Source: RFSX01 sp964591455
GTDB taxonomy: Bacteria > Bacteroidota > Bacteroidia > Chitinophagales > Saprospiraceae
Assembly (NCBI GenBank): GCA_964591455.1
Contig: CAZQDZ010000012.1
Coordinates: 50,959 to 114,958 of the forward strand
DNA: 64,000 bases
Reading direction: 5' to 3'
The translations under genes were made by a program, and so were the position numbers. Shown here piece by piece: positions 34,336-43,184 of this stretch; within the stretch, counting starts at the first letter, position 1, and every line of letters starts with the position of its first letter. The notes below the pieces were generated by a model, which saw nothing but the letters and a program-made list of their open reading frames with translations, had not been told where the DNA came from and ran no database searches.

Positions 34336-35379
34336 CTAGTCTGCAGACATAATATCTGAGTATGTCTTTTTAGCTACTAGGTAAAGTATGGAGAGAATTC
34401 CACCCAGTAGTCCGCCAAGAAGAAAATAAAATATTTTGCCTTTATTGATAGGGCGAAGTGGGAGGAGCGGTCGGTCAATGACCTGAATATATTCTGAGCT
34501 TCTTTCTCTGGATATGGTTGCAAGCTGGAATTGCTTTTCTATTTCACTATACATAGTGCCTAGCTTTAGCTCTTCACCTTTTAATCGTTTGAGCTTGAGG
34601 GCATCTCTATTTGTAATCAGCCCTCTATTTTCATCCTCAAATTTTGCTATAGCGTACATGGTGGACTCTAATGCATTCTCTATAGAATCGTACTTTGATT
34701 TTATAATATTGTAATCTTTCTCTTGCTTTTTGTTTGCGTTATCCAAATAAAACTCAGACAGATTGTCGAACAATCTATTGACAGAAACAATGGATAATTC
34801 TGGATGAGGTGTGGTGACACTAAATTTCATAATGCCACTTAATTCAGAATATTCTGATGCGAATACACCTTTAGATTCGTGGACTAGAAAGCCGTGTAAA
34901 TATTTGAGTGCTTTATTTTCGAGAAGACTGAATTCAGCTATTTTATTATTCGTAAATCTGAATCCTTTTAGATTAAGAGAATCATTCCGTAAGAATTTCA
35001 AACGACTGGTATACCACAGTTTTTTTCTTTCTAATTCTTCGATAAGATGGTTAGCAAGTAAATCACTTTTCCTATTAAATGTTGTAGGACTAAAAAGCGC
35101 TTTTTCGGTTATTACCCTGGCTCTGGATAACTCAATTACCTTATCTAGGTTAGATTCACTGCTTCCGCCTGGCAACCCAAACTGTCCGAGTAATGAAGTA
35201 ATACCTCCCAATCCTGTCCCATCTTGAGTACTGAGCATGAAGTTTAAATCAGCTCGATAAAGAGGTGTAGTAGAAAACTTAACTGCGAATAAAATGAAAG
35301 CCAAAAGAAACCCACAAATAGTTATGAATTTCCACGACTTAAGTAAGTAGGTAACATAGGACTTGATTTTCAGAATCAA
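34336..35379 (-). CDS. Wzz-type polysaccharide chain-length determinant protein
   Basis: The product has about 347 residues with membrane helices near 17-34 and 318-337, and a long periplasmic coiled-coil between, the layout of Wzz/PCP proteins. It lacks a tyrosine-kinase domain. It would control the length of O-antigen or exopolysaccharide chains. The start is uncertain: TTG at 35379 follows AAAGGA closely, but the frame stays open twelve codons upstream to a stop at 35416 and reads 'DITAQNDITLKE', which resembles the conserved N-terminus; there is no ATG, so the true start codon may have been lost. Next downstream is the oxidoreductase gene. Confidence 0.85.
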   Translation of the reverse strand: MILKIKSYVTYLLKSWKFITICGFLLAFILFAVKFSTTPLYRADLNFMLSTQDGTGLGGITSLLGQFGLPGGSSESNLDKVIELSRARVITEKALFSPTTFNRKSDLLANHLIEELERKKLWYTSRLKFLRNDSLNLKGFRFTNNKIAEFSLLENKALKYLHGFLVHESKGVFASEYSELSGIMKFSVTTPHPELSIVSVNRLFDNLSEFYLDNANKKQEKDYNIIKSKYDSIENALESTMYAIAKFEDENRGLITNRDALKLKRLKGEELKLGTMYSEIEKQFQLATISRERSSEYIQVIDRPLLPLRPINKGKIFYFLLGGLLGGILSILYLVAKKTYSDIMSAD

Positions 35380-35504
35380 TTCCTTTAGTGTTATGTCGTT
35401 TTGAGCTGTGATATCCTAGAAAATATACTGGGGCTCAAGTTAATACAGATTCCTGTAATACCTCCGCTAAAGTCCATTCTATATGTTAACTCAATAGAAT
35501 ATGA

Positions 35505-36241
35505 TTACCTAATGATCTCTACCTTACGAGTGTATCGATTATCTTCCGTCTGTTCTGACATTAAGTATATTCCTAGAGACAAATCAGCCGTATTCATAAT
35601 AGAAGATGAAGTTGTACTAATAAGGGCACCGCCAAGAGAGAAAAGCGACATCTCAGTTACTTTTGATGCAGATTTAGATGTGATATGTGAAGATGAAGGA
35701 TTTGGATATAAGAGCAAATCATCATGGCTATACGTTTGAGGCACCGTAGGCAAAGGTATTCTGGCGTCCTCAAGGGCTATATCTATATTATAAATTCTAG
35801 GTTAAGTGCATTCTCATCAGATAATTTGAATCCCGAGGGAACGTCAATCTCTAGTTCATAGCCTCCTGGTTCCTCAAACTGATAAGAGAATCGTCTTAGT
35901 TCTGTGTCAAGAGATGATGATATGGGACCATCGACAGTAACTTCTATTTTATCAAGTACGCTATCATCAAGGTCTAACATTCCATTTGAATTAGCGTCAA
36001 TAAAGACTTTTCCATATAAGTGGCTGTAAGCAATCGACCACCACAAGATCAAAAGGTACTAAGCTGTCACAACTATCTCTAGTAGAGGTTTTAAATAGAG
36101 AAGTTCCTGAACGTTGAAATTGGAACCCACCATGTACAGATACCTCACCTTCACAAATAATTATTTCTCCTAAGTCTGTAAAAAATTCTGATGCTACATT
36201 ATGATAAGGGATAGAAGAGACACAGCATGGGATGGAAGTTT
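35505..36241 (-). pseudogene. decayed T9SS-exported surface protein with SdrD B-like repeat
   Basis: Three in-order pieces of one protein are in different frames on the minus strand. Piece 1 (about 36240-36025) reads 'IICEGEVSVHGGFQFQRSGT' and 'CDSLVPFDLVVVDCLQP'; piece 2 (36052-35783) has 'YGKVFIDANSNGMLDLDDS', an SdrD B-like domain; piece 3 (about 35800-35505) is a T9SS type A sorting domain with 'LLLYPNPSSS' and a final RKVEIIR strand. Single-base shifts near 36025 and near 35790 separate them. Piece 1 opens at a TAA without any start codon. I read it as the remains of a larger adhesin-like gene beside wzz; sequencing error is possible, though no long homopolymer lies at either break. Confidence 0.75.
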
Positions 36242-36345
36242 AATTATATAGGAAGGGTACTATAACACTTCAATATTAATTACACTCCAGAATCCAGTTG
36301 TAAATGACAAGCAGTTGTCATCTCAAAGGAAAAGTTACCTTCTTT

Positions 36346-39300
36346 TTAGATTATCAAATGCCCAAGCAATTTTATAGCTTTTGATTTCTTGATTCCTTTT
36401 CTTTTTGCATAATCTGTAATCTGATCTTCATTTAGAGTATTTATACCAAAGTATTTGCTATTTGGATGAGCGAAATACCAACCACTTACCGCAGCGGCAG
36501 GGTACATAGCATAAGAATCAGTCAGACTAATTTGGAGTTTGTTCTGTACATCCAGTAATCGGAACAATTTTTCCTTTTCGGAATGTTCTGGGCAGGCAGG
36601 ATAGCCAGGCGCAGGCCTGATACCTTTATATTTCTCTTTGATTAAGGCCTCGTTATCTAATGATTCTTCGGCAGCATATCCCCAAAACTCTGTTCTAACC
36701 CTTTCGTGCAAGTGTTCTGCAAAAGCCTCTGCCAGCCTATCCGCCAAAGATTTTAAAAGGATAGCAGAATAGTCATCCTGATTGTCTTGGAAGTGTTGCA
36801 CCCACTTTTCTATGCCCAGTCCCGTTGTTACGGCAAAGGCCCCTATGTGGTCTACTAATTTCGTGCTTCTGGGTGCTACAAAATCTGCCAATGACATATA
36901 CTGTCTGCCTTCAGCTTTCTTGACTTGCTGCCTCAGGTGATTAAGTGAAAGAAATGATTTACCATCAGTATTCTTGAGTATAATGTTATCATTCTCTGTG
37001 GCATGAGCAGGAAATATCCCAAAAGCACCATTGGCAGTTAGCCACTTTTCATCTATGATACGACGTAACATGCTCTGCGCATCATTGTAGAGTTTCTTTG
37101 CTTCAGTGCCTACATATTTGTCCTCGAAGATGGCAGGATATTTTCCCTTAAGTTGCCAGCTGCTAAAGAATGGTGTCCAATCAATATAGTTAGAAAGTGT
37201 TTCGATGGAATAGTCCATAAAATATTTAACGCCAGTAAACTTTGGTTGAGGGATGCTGGTTTTTTTCCAATCTATCTGATATCTATTATCACGTGCCTCT
37301 TGGATACTCACCATTTCTTTTTTTCGCAATCCACTAGCTCTGGCCACCCGGATTTTTTCATAGTCAGATTTGACATTAGTTAGAAAAGCTTCTTTTGTGT
37401 CTTTATTATCTGTTAGCAAGTTCGATGCGACACCTACACTCTTAGAAGCATCTAGCACGTGTATTACCGGTCCTGGATATTCAGGTTCTATCTTTAAAGC
37501 TGTATGAGTCTTCGATGTTGTAGCACCTCCGATTAATAAAGGAATTTTGAGATTTTGCCGCTTCATTTCTTGAGCCACATATACCATTTCGTCAAGCGAT
37601 GGCGTAATGAGCCCACTTAGGCCAATGATATCCACATTCTCAGCAATTGCCGTAGAAATTATTTTCTCGGCAGAAACCATTACACCTAAATCTATTATTT
37701 CATAATTGTTGCAAGCGAGTACAACACCAACAATGTTCTTTCCGATGTCATGCACATCTCCCTTGACAGTCGCCATGAGGATTTTTCCTTTGGAAGTGGC
37801 AGCGCCTTTGTCCTTTTCTGCTTCTATAAAGGGTGTAAGATAAGCCACTGATTTTTTCATGACTCTGGCACTTTTAACCACTTGTGGCAAAAACATTTTT
37901 CCTTCACCGAAAAGATTCCCCACCACATTCATGCCGTCCATAAGAGGTCCTTCTATGACATTGAGACTTTTAGGATGTTTTTTACGGCACTCCTCTGTAT
38001 CTTCTTCTATATACTCGGTGATTCCTTTGACAAGGGAATGGGTCAGTCTTTCTTCTACCGTCCCTTCTCTCCAGCTCAGATCCCTAACCATTTTTCTGCC
38101 GCCTCCTTTTACTCGTGCGGCGTAGTCAGTGAGCTCTTCTGTTGCCGTTGGTTTCTTATTAAAAAGTACATTTTCTACAAGTGTTAGGAGTTCCACAGGT
38201 ATATCTTCATAGACTTCTATAAGTCCAGCATTGACTATTCCCATATCCATACCTGCTTTTACAGCATGATAGAGGAAAGCAGAGTGCATGGCTTCTCTCA
38301 CTGCATTGTTGCCCCTAAAAGAGAATGAGATATTGCTGACACCGCCGCTGATTTTAGCACCTGGACATAGTTTTTTAATTTGCCTGGTGGCTTCTATAAA
38401 GTTTATAGCATATTCGTTATGCTCTTCTATACCTGTAGCTACTGCAAATATGTTAGGATCGAAAATGATGTCCTGAGGTTTGAATTGGACGTCGTTGACA
38501 AGAACATCATAGGCTCTTTTGCAAATATCTACCTTGCGCTCTACAGTATCTGCTTGCCCTTTTTCATCAAAGGCCATAACAACGGTAGCTGCACCAAAGC
38601 GCCTGAGTATCTTAGCTTGATTTATGAAGGCTTCTTCACCTTCTTTTAATGAGATAGAATTTACAATACATTTTCCTTGTACGCATTTTAGCCCCTCTAC
38701 GATAACGTCAAATTTAGACGAGTCTATCATGATAGGCAGCTTGGCAATGTCAGGTTCTGACATAATCATGTTTAGAAATAGGCGCATCTCTTTCTTAGAA
38801 TCTAAGAGCCCTTCATCCATGTTGACATCGAGAATCTGAGCACCTCCTTCTACCTGATGCTGAGCGACGGAAATGGCTTCAGCATAATCCCCTTTATTTA
38901 TAAGTCTGGCAAATTTCTTAGACCCGGTGACATTTGTCCGCTCTCCAATATTTATAAAATTCATATTCTCGCGGACAATCAGTGGCTCGAGACCTGAGTA
39001 CTGTGAATGCGCAGATGGGTCTGGCTTTTTTCTGGGTTTTACACCTTTCACACCGATTGCCATGGCTTTGATGTGTTTCGGTGTAGTACCGCAACAACCT
39101 CCAACCACATTTACAAAATTACTCTCCGCAAAATTTTTAATAAAAACGGCCATTTCTTCTGCCGTCTGATCATATTCTCCAAGTTCGTTTGGCAAGCCTG
39201 CATTTGGATAAGCACTTATATGGCAATCTGCGATGGCTGATAAGTCTTTAAGATGCGGTCTCATCTCCTTCGCTCCTAAAGCACAATTAAGACCTACACT

Positions 39301-40011
39301 AAATACATTAGCATGGGAGACGGATATCCAGAATGCTTCTACAGTCTGACCACTCAGGGTTCTGCCACTGTTGTCTGTTATTGTGCCAGAGATCATGATA
39401 GGAAGTTTTTCTTTTCCAGTATCATCAAAGTACTTATCTATGGCATACAGAGCTGCCTTACAGTTTAAGGTGTCAAAAATGGTCTCCACAAGAAGGATGT
39501 CCACGCCACCTTCTACTAATCCCTTTGTTTGATCATAATAAGCGTCTACTAACTCATCAAAAGTGATGGCTCTGAATCCTGGATTATTGACATCTGGAGA
39601 AAGTGAAGCAGTTTTGCTGGTTGGTCCTAGGGCACCAGCGACAAATCTTGGTTTGTCAGGATCCTTAGTGGTGTACTCATCAGCAGCAGCTTTGGCTATT
39701 TTTGCAGCTTCTAGATTTATCTCATAAGCCAAATCAGACATATCATAGTCTGCTTGAGAAATTGCTGTACCATTAAAGGTGTTGGTTTCTATAATGTCAG
39801 AACCTGCCTCTAGGTATTCTTTATGGATGGCAGATATTATGTCAGGTCTTGTTATGCATAGGATATCGTTGTTGCCTTTAATATCTATATGGAACCCCCT
39901 GAATCGCTCTCCTCTATAATCAGCTTCTGTAAGTTTGTACCTCTGGATCATTGTCCCCATAGCACCATCAAGTACGAGTATTCTGTTTTCAGCTACTTCT
40001 TGTAAGTTCAT
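36346..40011 (-). CDS. metH: cobalamin-dependent methionine synthase
   Basis: MetH transfers a methyl group from methyl-tetrahydrofolate via methylcobalamin to homocysteine. The 1221-residue protein has all modules: homocysteine-binding (1-330, zinc cysteines in 'VVGGCCGTTPKH'), folate-binding (about 345-610), B12 cap and Rossmann modules with DxHxxG at 752-757 (cobalt-ligand His754), and the SAM-dependent reactivation domain (about 900-1221, 'RPAPGYPACPEHSEK'). It is cytoplasmic. It is preceded by a SAM-I riboswitch, so it should be repressed when SAM is plentiful. It is a single gene. Confidence 0.98.
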   Translation of the reverse strand: MNLQEVAENRILVLDGAMGTMIQRYKLTEADYRGERFRGFHIDIKGNNDILCITRPDIISAIHKEYLEAGSDIIETNTFNGTAISQADYDMSDLAYEINLEAAKIAKAAADEYTTKDPDKPRFVAGALGPTSKTASLSPDVNNPGFRAITFDELVDAYYDQTKGLVEGGVDILLVETIFDTLNCKAALYAIDKYFDDTGKEKLPIMISGTITDNSGRTLSGQTVEAFWISVSHANVFSVGLNCALGAKEMRPHLKDLSAIADCHISAYPNAGLPNELGEYDQTAEEMAVFIKNFAESNFVNVVGGCCGTTPKHIKAMAIGVKGVKPRKKPDPSAHSQYSGLEPLIVRENMNFINIGERTNVTGSKKFARLINKGDYAEAISVAQHQVEGGAQILDVNMDEGLLDSKKEMRLFLNMIMSEPDIAKLPIMIDSSKFDVIVEGLKCVQGKCIVNSISLKEGEEAFINQAKILRRFGAATVVMAFDEKGQADTVERKVDICKRAYDVLVNDVQFKPQDIIFDPNIFAVATGIEEHNEYAINFIEATRQIKKLCPGAKISGGVSNISFSFRGNNAVREAMHSAFLYHAVKAGMDMGIVNAGLIEVYEDIPVELLTLVENVLFNKKPTATEELTDYAARVKGGGRKMVRDLSWREGTVEERLTHSLVKGITEYIEEDTEECRKKHPKSLNVIEGPLMDGMNVVGNLFGEGKMFLPQVVKSARVMKKSVAYLTPFIEAEKDKGAATSKGKILMATVKGDVHDIGKNIVGVVLACNNYEIIDLGVMVSAEKIISTAIAENVDIIGLSGLITPSLDEMVYVAQEMKRQNLKIPLLIGGATTSKTHTALKIEPEYPGPVIHVLDASKSVGVASNLLTDNKDTKEAFLTNVKSDYEKIRVARASGLRKKEMVSIQEARDNRYQIDWKKTSIPQPKFTGVKYFMDYSIETLSNYIDWTPFFSSWQLKGKYPAIFEDKYVGTEAKKLYNDAQSMLRRIIDEKWLTANGAFGIFPAHATENDNIILKNTDGKSFLSLNHLRQQVKKAEGRQYMSLADFVAPRSTKLVDHIGAFAVTTGLGIEKWVQHFQDNQDDYSAILLKSLADRLAEAFAEHLHERVRTEFWGYAAEESLDNEALIKEKYKGIRPAPGYPACPEHSEKEKLFRLLDVQNKLQISLTDSYAMYPAAAVSGWYFAHPNSKYFGINTLNEDQITDYAKRKGIKKSKAIKLLGHLII

Positions 40012-40026
40012 ATTAATTTAGTTTGA

Positions 40027-40089
40027 CTACTTTCCAACCTTGATCAGAAGAGGTAGACAGTTATCTTATATTACTTATTAGGAAAGTAG
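40027..40089 (-). promoter_or_regulatory. predicted translational expression platform of the SAM riboswitch
   Basis: In the RNA, CUACUUUCC (40089-40081) pairs perfectly with GGAAAGUAG (40035-40027), a 9-bp helix that ends 15 bases before the metH AUG. The same arm, as CUUUCCUAAUAAG (40086-40074), can pair instead at 12 of 13 positions with CUUAUUAAGAAAG (40222-40210), the 5' strand of aptamer helix P1. The two pairings are mutually exclusive. There is no U-run, so control is more likely of translation than of termination. Confidence 0.6.
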
Positions 40090-40118
40090 AGGAAATGAAA
40101 GAGGTAGAATTTTCTTCT

Positions 40119-40222
40119 CTTATCTTTCTCTGCCTTTTAGGGCTGAGCAGGAATTGGCACCATGCAAATGCTGCTGGTTGCCAAGGATTCATAGGGCCTG
40201 TCCCTCCTCCTTTCTTAATAAG
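40119..40222 (-). ncRNA. SAM-I (S-box) riboswitch aptamer
   Basis: On the minus strand the RNA contains the diagnostic elements in order: GGAGGGACAGGCCCUAUGAA, CCUUGGCAACC, a short hairpin, GGUGCCAAUUCCUGC, and GAAAGAUAAGAG. P1 closes with CUUAUU/GAUAAG. These are the conserved SAM-I core, including the kink-turn and pseudoknot segments. It lies 107 bases upstream of metH on the same strand. An apparent 63-codon frame on the opposite strand here is coincidental. Confidence 0.96.
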
Positions 40223-40492
40223 TAATGCAAATATGGCTTTTTTTCTATTTAAAATAGAAGCAAATGAAGATTTTGGCTTTCGATAGAAAGAGAGAAAGGG
40301 AGATGGTTTAAAGCAAAAGAGTATAGCCTATACAAGTATAAACCCTGGTACAAGAAATTATTCTAACCATACAGAAAATCAGCACCTACCCCAAAGCACC
40401 TTTATCATGACAAGTGACACAATTTTTTTAAAATTTTGGAACTGCAGTGCCAGTTTTGGAGTTAAGAATCATTCACATACAAAAACGTGGTC
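40223..40492. other. gene-free stretch upstream of the riboswitch
   Basis: It should hold the metH promoter near the 40223 end and any control region for the small frame starting at 40493. I see no clear -7/-33 pair and no RNA fold here. Confidence 0.3.
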
Positions 40493-40660
40493 ATGAGAAA
40501 ATCAAAGAAGCGACCATTGAAAGTGAAGATAGATCGCGCGATCAATCCAAACGATGGTTCTAGAAGACGGTTGACATCAACTGCTCACAAATCTAAAAAG
40601 CACTACACCAGAAAATCAAAGCACAAGGGTAGTGCTTTTTCTTTTAATATAGCTGCCTAA
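40493..40660 (+). CDS. possible small basic protein (55 residues)
   Basis: An ATG frame of 55 codons encodes a strongly cationic peptide with about 20 Lys/Arg and a repeated 'RKSK' encoded by a direct repeat AGAAAATCAAAG (40495 and 40610). No family is recognised. Against it: its 3' third coincides with a strong hairpin that looks like the terminator of the facing Wzi-like gene, and no Shine-Dalgarno site is visible. It could be a real nucleic-acid-binding peptide or a chance frame. Confidence 0.3.
   Translation: MRKSKKRPLKVKIDRAINPNDGSRRRLTSTAHKSKKHYTRKSKHKGSAFSFNIAA
40595..40640. terminator. bidirectional terminator hairpin after the Wzi-like gene
   Basis: AAAAAGCACTAC and GTAGTGCTTTTT form a perfect 12-bp stem around a 22-base loop, with T-rich ends on both strands. 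It lies 38 bases beyond the stop codon of the minus-strand outer-membrane protein gene. Confidence 0.6.
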
Positions 40661-40677
40661 TCTAAAAAGCGAAGCAT

Positions 40678-42372
40678 TTAATAATCTATGTGGTGACTAG
40701 CAAAGTTCAATCTGAATCCAGTCCCAAAATATAAAGTTTCAGTATCTCCCAAAGTTTCATTGCGATCTTGTCTCATTATGAAGTCCAGATCGATATAGGC
40801 ATTGTGAAATATTCTAAAACTGCTTTGGAAATGAAACATATTGATTTTACTGACAAGTCCCTGATTTTGCTCTATACCGAAATCAGCTACTCTAGTGTTA
40901 TCAGGCCTTAAAAGGTTAGACCCAAAGTTATTATCATCATCTCTTCCTATCTCAGTTAGAATCACTCTTGGCGATATGCTCCAATTAGGACTAATAGGGT
41001 ATCGTAATCGAATAATCGTTTCAGTAAAGTTTGCCCCAAGTGGATGGGCCAATGGCTGAAAGGAGTGACTAAAATTCGACACGGTTATTTCAGGGAATTC
41101 TTCACTGGCTTGCCTATGTGAATAGGTGTAAGGCCTCACCTTGTTATGCTCCACCTGAAAGTCAAGATTATCCACTTGGAACATGTTATAATATTTCAGA
41201 CCTGCTTGTATGCCAAATTTGTTACCCCACCATTGTCTAGAAGAGAAGATTTCTCCGAAATTCAATTCATCTAAAAGCAACTGTCCGTACAGCGAGACAT
41301 TATTAAAGGGATGCCAATTAATATTGAATCCTAGAAGTACATTGTCAGGACTATCCAGCTGAAATTCTACGGTCCTGAAGAAGATGACTGGATTGAGGTA
41401 TTGTAACTCGAAATTATTCTCTCGGGCAAAAACGATAGACTCAAAAAATCCAAACTCAAGCCTCTTGTTAAGCTTGAATGAAAGGAAATGTGTAGCCATG
41501 TATTTTTTAGGCAACAAATTATCCGCTGAAGTAAATTTGGCAGAAGTCGTGGATAATTCTGCAAGTATAGTCTGGTAATGTATTTTCCAGAATCGCACAT
41601 CAAATTTTAGGAAAAAGTAGTTTGGTCCCTCATCTCCTAAGAGCAATGATCTCATCCCATATCCTATAAAGTGCCTGTCATGGCCTAGCTCTAATTTTGA
41701 GTGCTTGGATAAATTGAACCCAAAGTAAGCTGTCGCTCTAGCAAAATCGTACCCATTCAGACTATCTAAGACTCTACTTTGATATGTTTTGAAATTGCCT
41801 TGCCCTCTTATTGTATTAAACTCTTCTATGAATGGCTCTTGGTAATTGAGGAAGTTGGATTGGTTCTCCATCAATGCTGAATAGAAATAGAGTTTATTAT
41901 CAAGGCTACCATAGAGTTCTATTCCTCGGCCATTATGAAATATGACTTGATTTGCTTCAGATTCATATCCTAGTTTGATGTTGAGCTTGGGGTCTAGTAT
42001 GAGGTTAAAGGATTTGCTTTGAACTTGAAAAAGATGTGCTGGGTTCTTGTAGAATTGTTTTAGAAAACCTTTTCGACTTTTATAATTGTCATAATCCTCA
42101 TGGTCTATTAGGATGTTATAAATTTCTGCTCGGTCTACACGAGATAGTTGAGAACTATCCAATTCGGCAACTGCAGTCTGTATGTCTTCTCTTGCAACTC
42201 TTCTAAAGGCACGATGAATATTCTGATTAGATGGCTGAATTACACTTAGACGATCTACAGTTTCACTGTAGGGATGAGTCCTACTCAGAAATGAGCTTTG
42301 AGCTACGACTGATGGACAACACATTAGTGTTGTCAAGAAGCTGAAGATTGCGCTCAGTACCAGTCCTTTCAT
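40678..42372 (-). CDS. outer-membrane beta-barrel protein, Wzi/RemB-like
   Basis: The product has about 564 residues from MKGLVLSAIF (a start three codons upstream, at 42381, is also possible), with a signal peptide ending VVAQ. After a short helical region (about 45-110) the rest alternates amphipathic strands: 'YFGFNLSKHSKLELGHDRHF', 'GYGMRSLLLGDEGPNYFFLK', ending 'TGFRLNFASHHIDY'. 'LGHDRHFIGYG' resembles the capsule-assembly Wzi family, which in Bacteroidota includes gliding protein RemB. A role in surface polysaccharide attachment is therefore possible. It lies two bases after the membrane-anchored gene, so they are one unit. Confidence 0.75.
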   Translation of the reverse strand: MKGLVLSAIFSFLTTLMCCPSVVAQSSFLSRTHPYSETVDRLSVIQPSNQNIHRAFRRVAREDIQTAVAELDSSQLSRVDRAEIYNILIDHEDYDNYKSRKGFLKQFYKNPAHLFQVQSKSFNLILDPKLNIKLGYESEANQVIFHNGRGIELYGSLDNKLYFYSALMENQSNFLNYQEPFIEEFNTIRGQGNFKTYQSRVLDSLNGYDFARATAYFGFNLSKHSKLELGHDRHFIGYGMRSLLLGDEGPNYFFLKFDVRFWKIHYQTILAELSTTSAKFTSADNLLPKKYMATHFLSFKLNKRLEFGFFESIVFARENNFELQYLNPVIFFRTVEFQLDSPDNVLLGFNINWHPFNNVSLYGQLLLDELNFGEIFSSRQWWGNKFGIQAGLKYYNMFQVDNLDFQVEHNKVRPYTYSHRQASEEFPEITVSNFSHSFQPLAHPLGANFTETIIRLRYPISPNWSISPRVILTEIGRDDDNNFGSNLLRPDNTRVADFGIEQNQGLVSKINMFHFQSSFRIFHNAYIDLDFIMRQDRNETLGDTETLYFGTGFRLNFASHHIDY

Positions 42373-42383
42373 GCTTTGCAAAA

Positions 42384-42947
42384 TCAGAATAATTTTTTCT
42401 GTTCAACTAATGAAAAAAGAGATATGTGGTCTATTTGCCATTGGGTGTAATCAGTATTTAGGACTGATGCCTTTGTTCTGTTCATAATGAAATTTAAGTG
42501 GTGGCAATTCTCACAAGCTATTTTTTCACTTGTTAATGTTACAAATTCATCATCACCAGTGGCTCCAGAAAAGAGCGGGATAGATTTACTCCCCGTTTGT
42601 ACTAAATCTATTTTGGCATTTACAATATCCCTATTAGGCCATTTAAGTCTAATCGTAAAGTAGATACTATCTGAAGGAATATCAGGTTTAAACTGGAGGA
42701 TGTCGTTTTCTTGACCTGGCGTTAGATTTAAGGTGCCATCAGCTATGTTAATGCCTATATCTCCATCATTAGAGGACCAAAGGGAATCTAAACTGCTTTC
42801 TTCAAACTCTTGTGTCCATAATGTCTGATATGCTACTCTGTCTTTCCGTATCTCATATTCAAAATCTGAAAGCAACTTCATACCTATAACCGCTAAAGCC
42901 AGTATAACGAGAGATATAAGAATTTTCAATATTTCTGTGAATGACAT
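42384..42947 (-). CDS. membrane-anchored periplasmic protein, unknown function
   Basis: The product has 187 residues with an N-terminal membrane helix at about 7-26 and a periplasmic beta-rich domain ('WTQEFEESSLDSLWSSNDGD', 'LTPGQENDILQFKPDIPSDS'), similar in look to LamG/jelly-roll carbohydrate-binding folds. A CxxC pair is present in 'IACENCHHLNF'. No family is recognised with certainty. It is translationally linked to the Wzi-like gene, which begins within a few bases of its stop, and the pair probably acts together at the cell surface. Confidence 0.65.
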   Translation of the reverse strand: MSFTEILKILISLVILALAVIGMKLLSDFEYEIRKDRVAYQTLWTQEFEESSLDSLWSSNDGDIGINIADGTLNLTPGQENDILQFKPDIPSDSIYFTIRLKWPNRDIVNAKIDLVQTGSKSIPLFSGATGDDEFVTLTSEKIACENCHHLNFIMNRTKASVLNTDYTQWQIDHISLFSLVEQKKLF

Positions 42948-43184
42948 GACTTTTTATAATTTTTTATCGCGCTTTTATGACACTTTTTTTCAATTATGTG
43001 CTTTAATCAAGATAAATTCAATTCGAAATGAGACTTTTGTACAGCAAAAGTCAGTTGGTTAAAACAAATCAACCAAATTAATACCTGTAATTTCAGTCAT
43101 TTTAGTGACATTTTTAATTCTCATACCTAAGGTAGGCAACCAATCATATGATTTTCACATACCAAAGGTGCAATTAATGAATAG

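Noticed and set aside
37153..39240. Several plus-strand frames of 60-100 codons within metH
   Set aside because: They are opposite-strand shadows of a fully conserved MetH coding sequence.
40095..40286. 63-codon plus-strand frame upstream of metH
   Set aside because: It is the antisense of the SAM-I riboswitch; the conserved RNA core explains the sequence fully.
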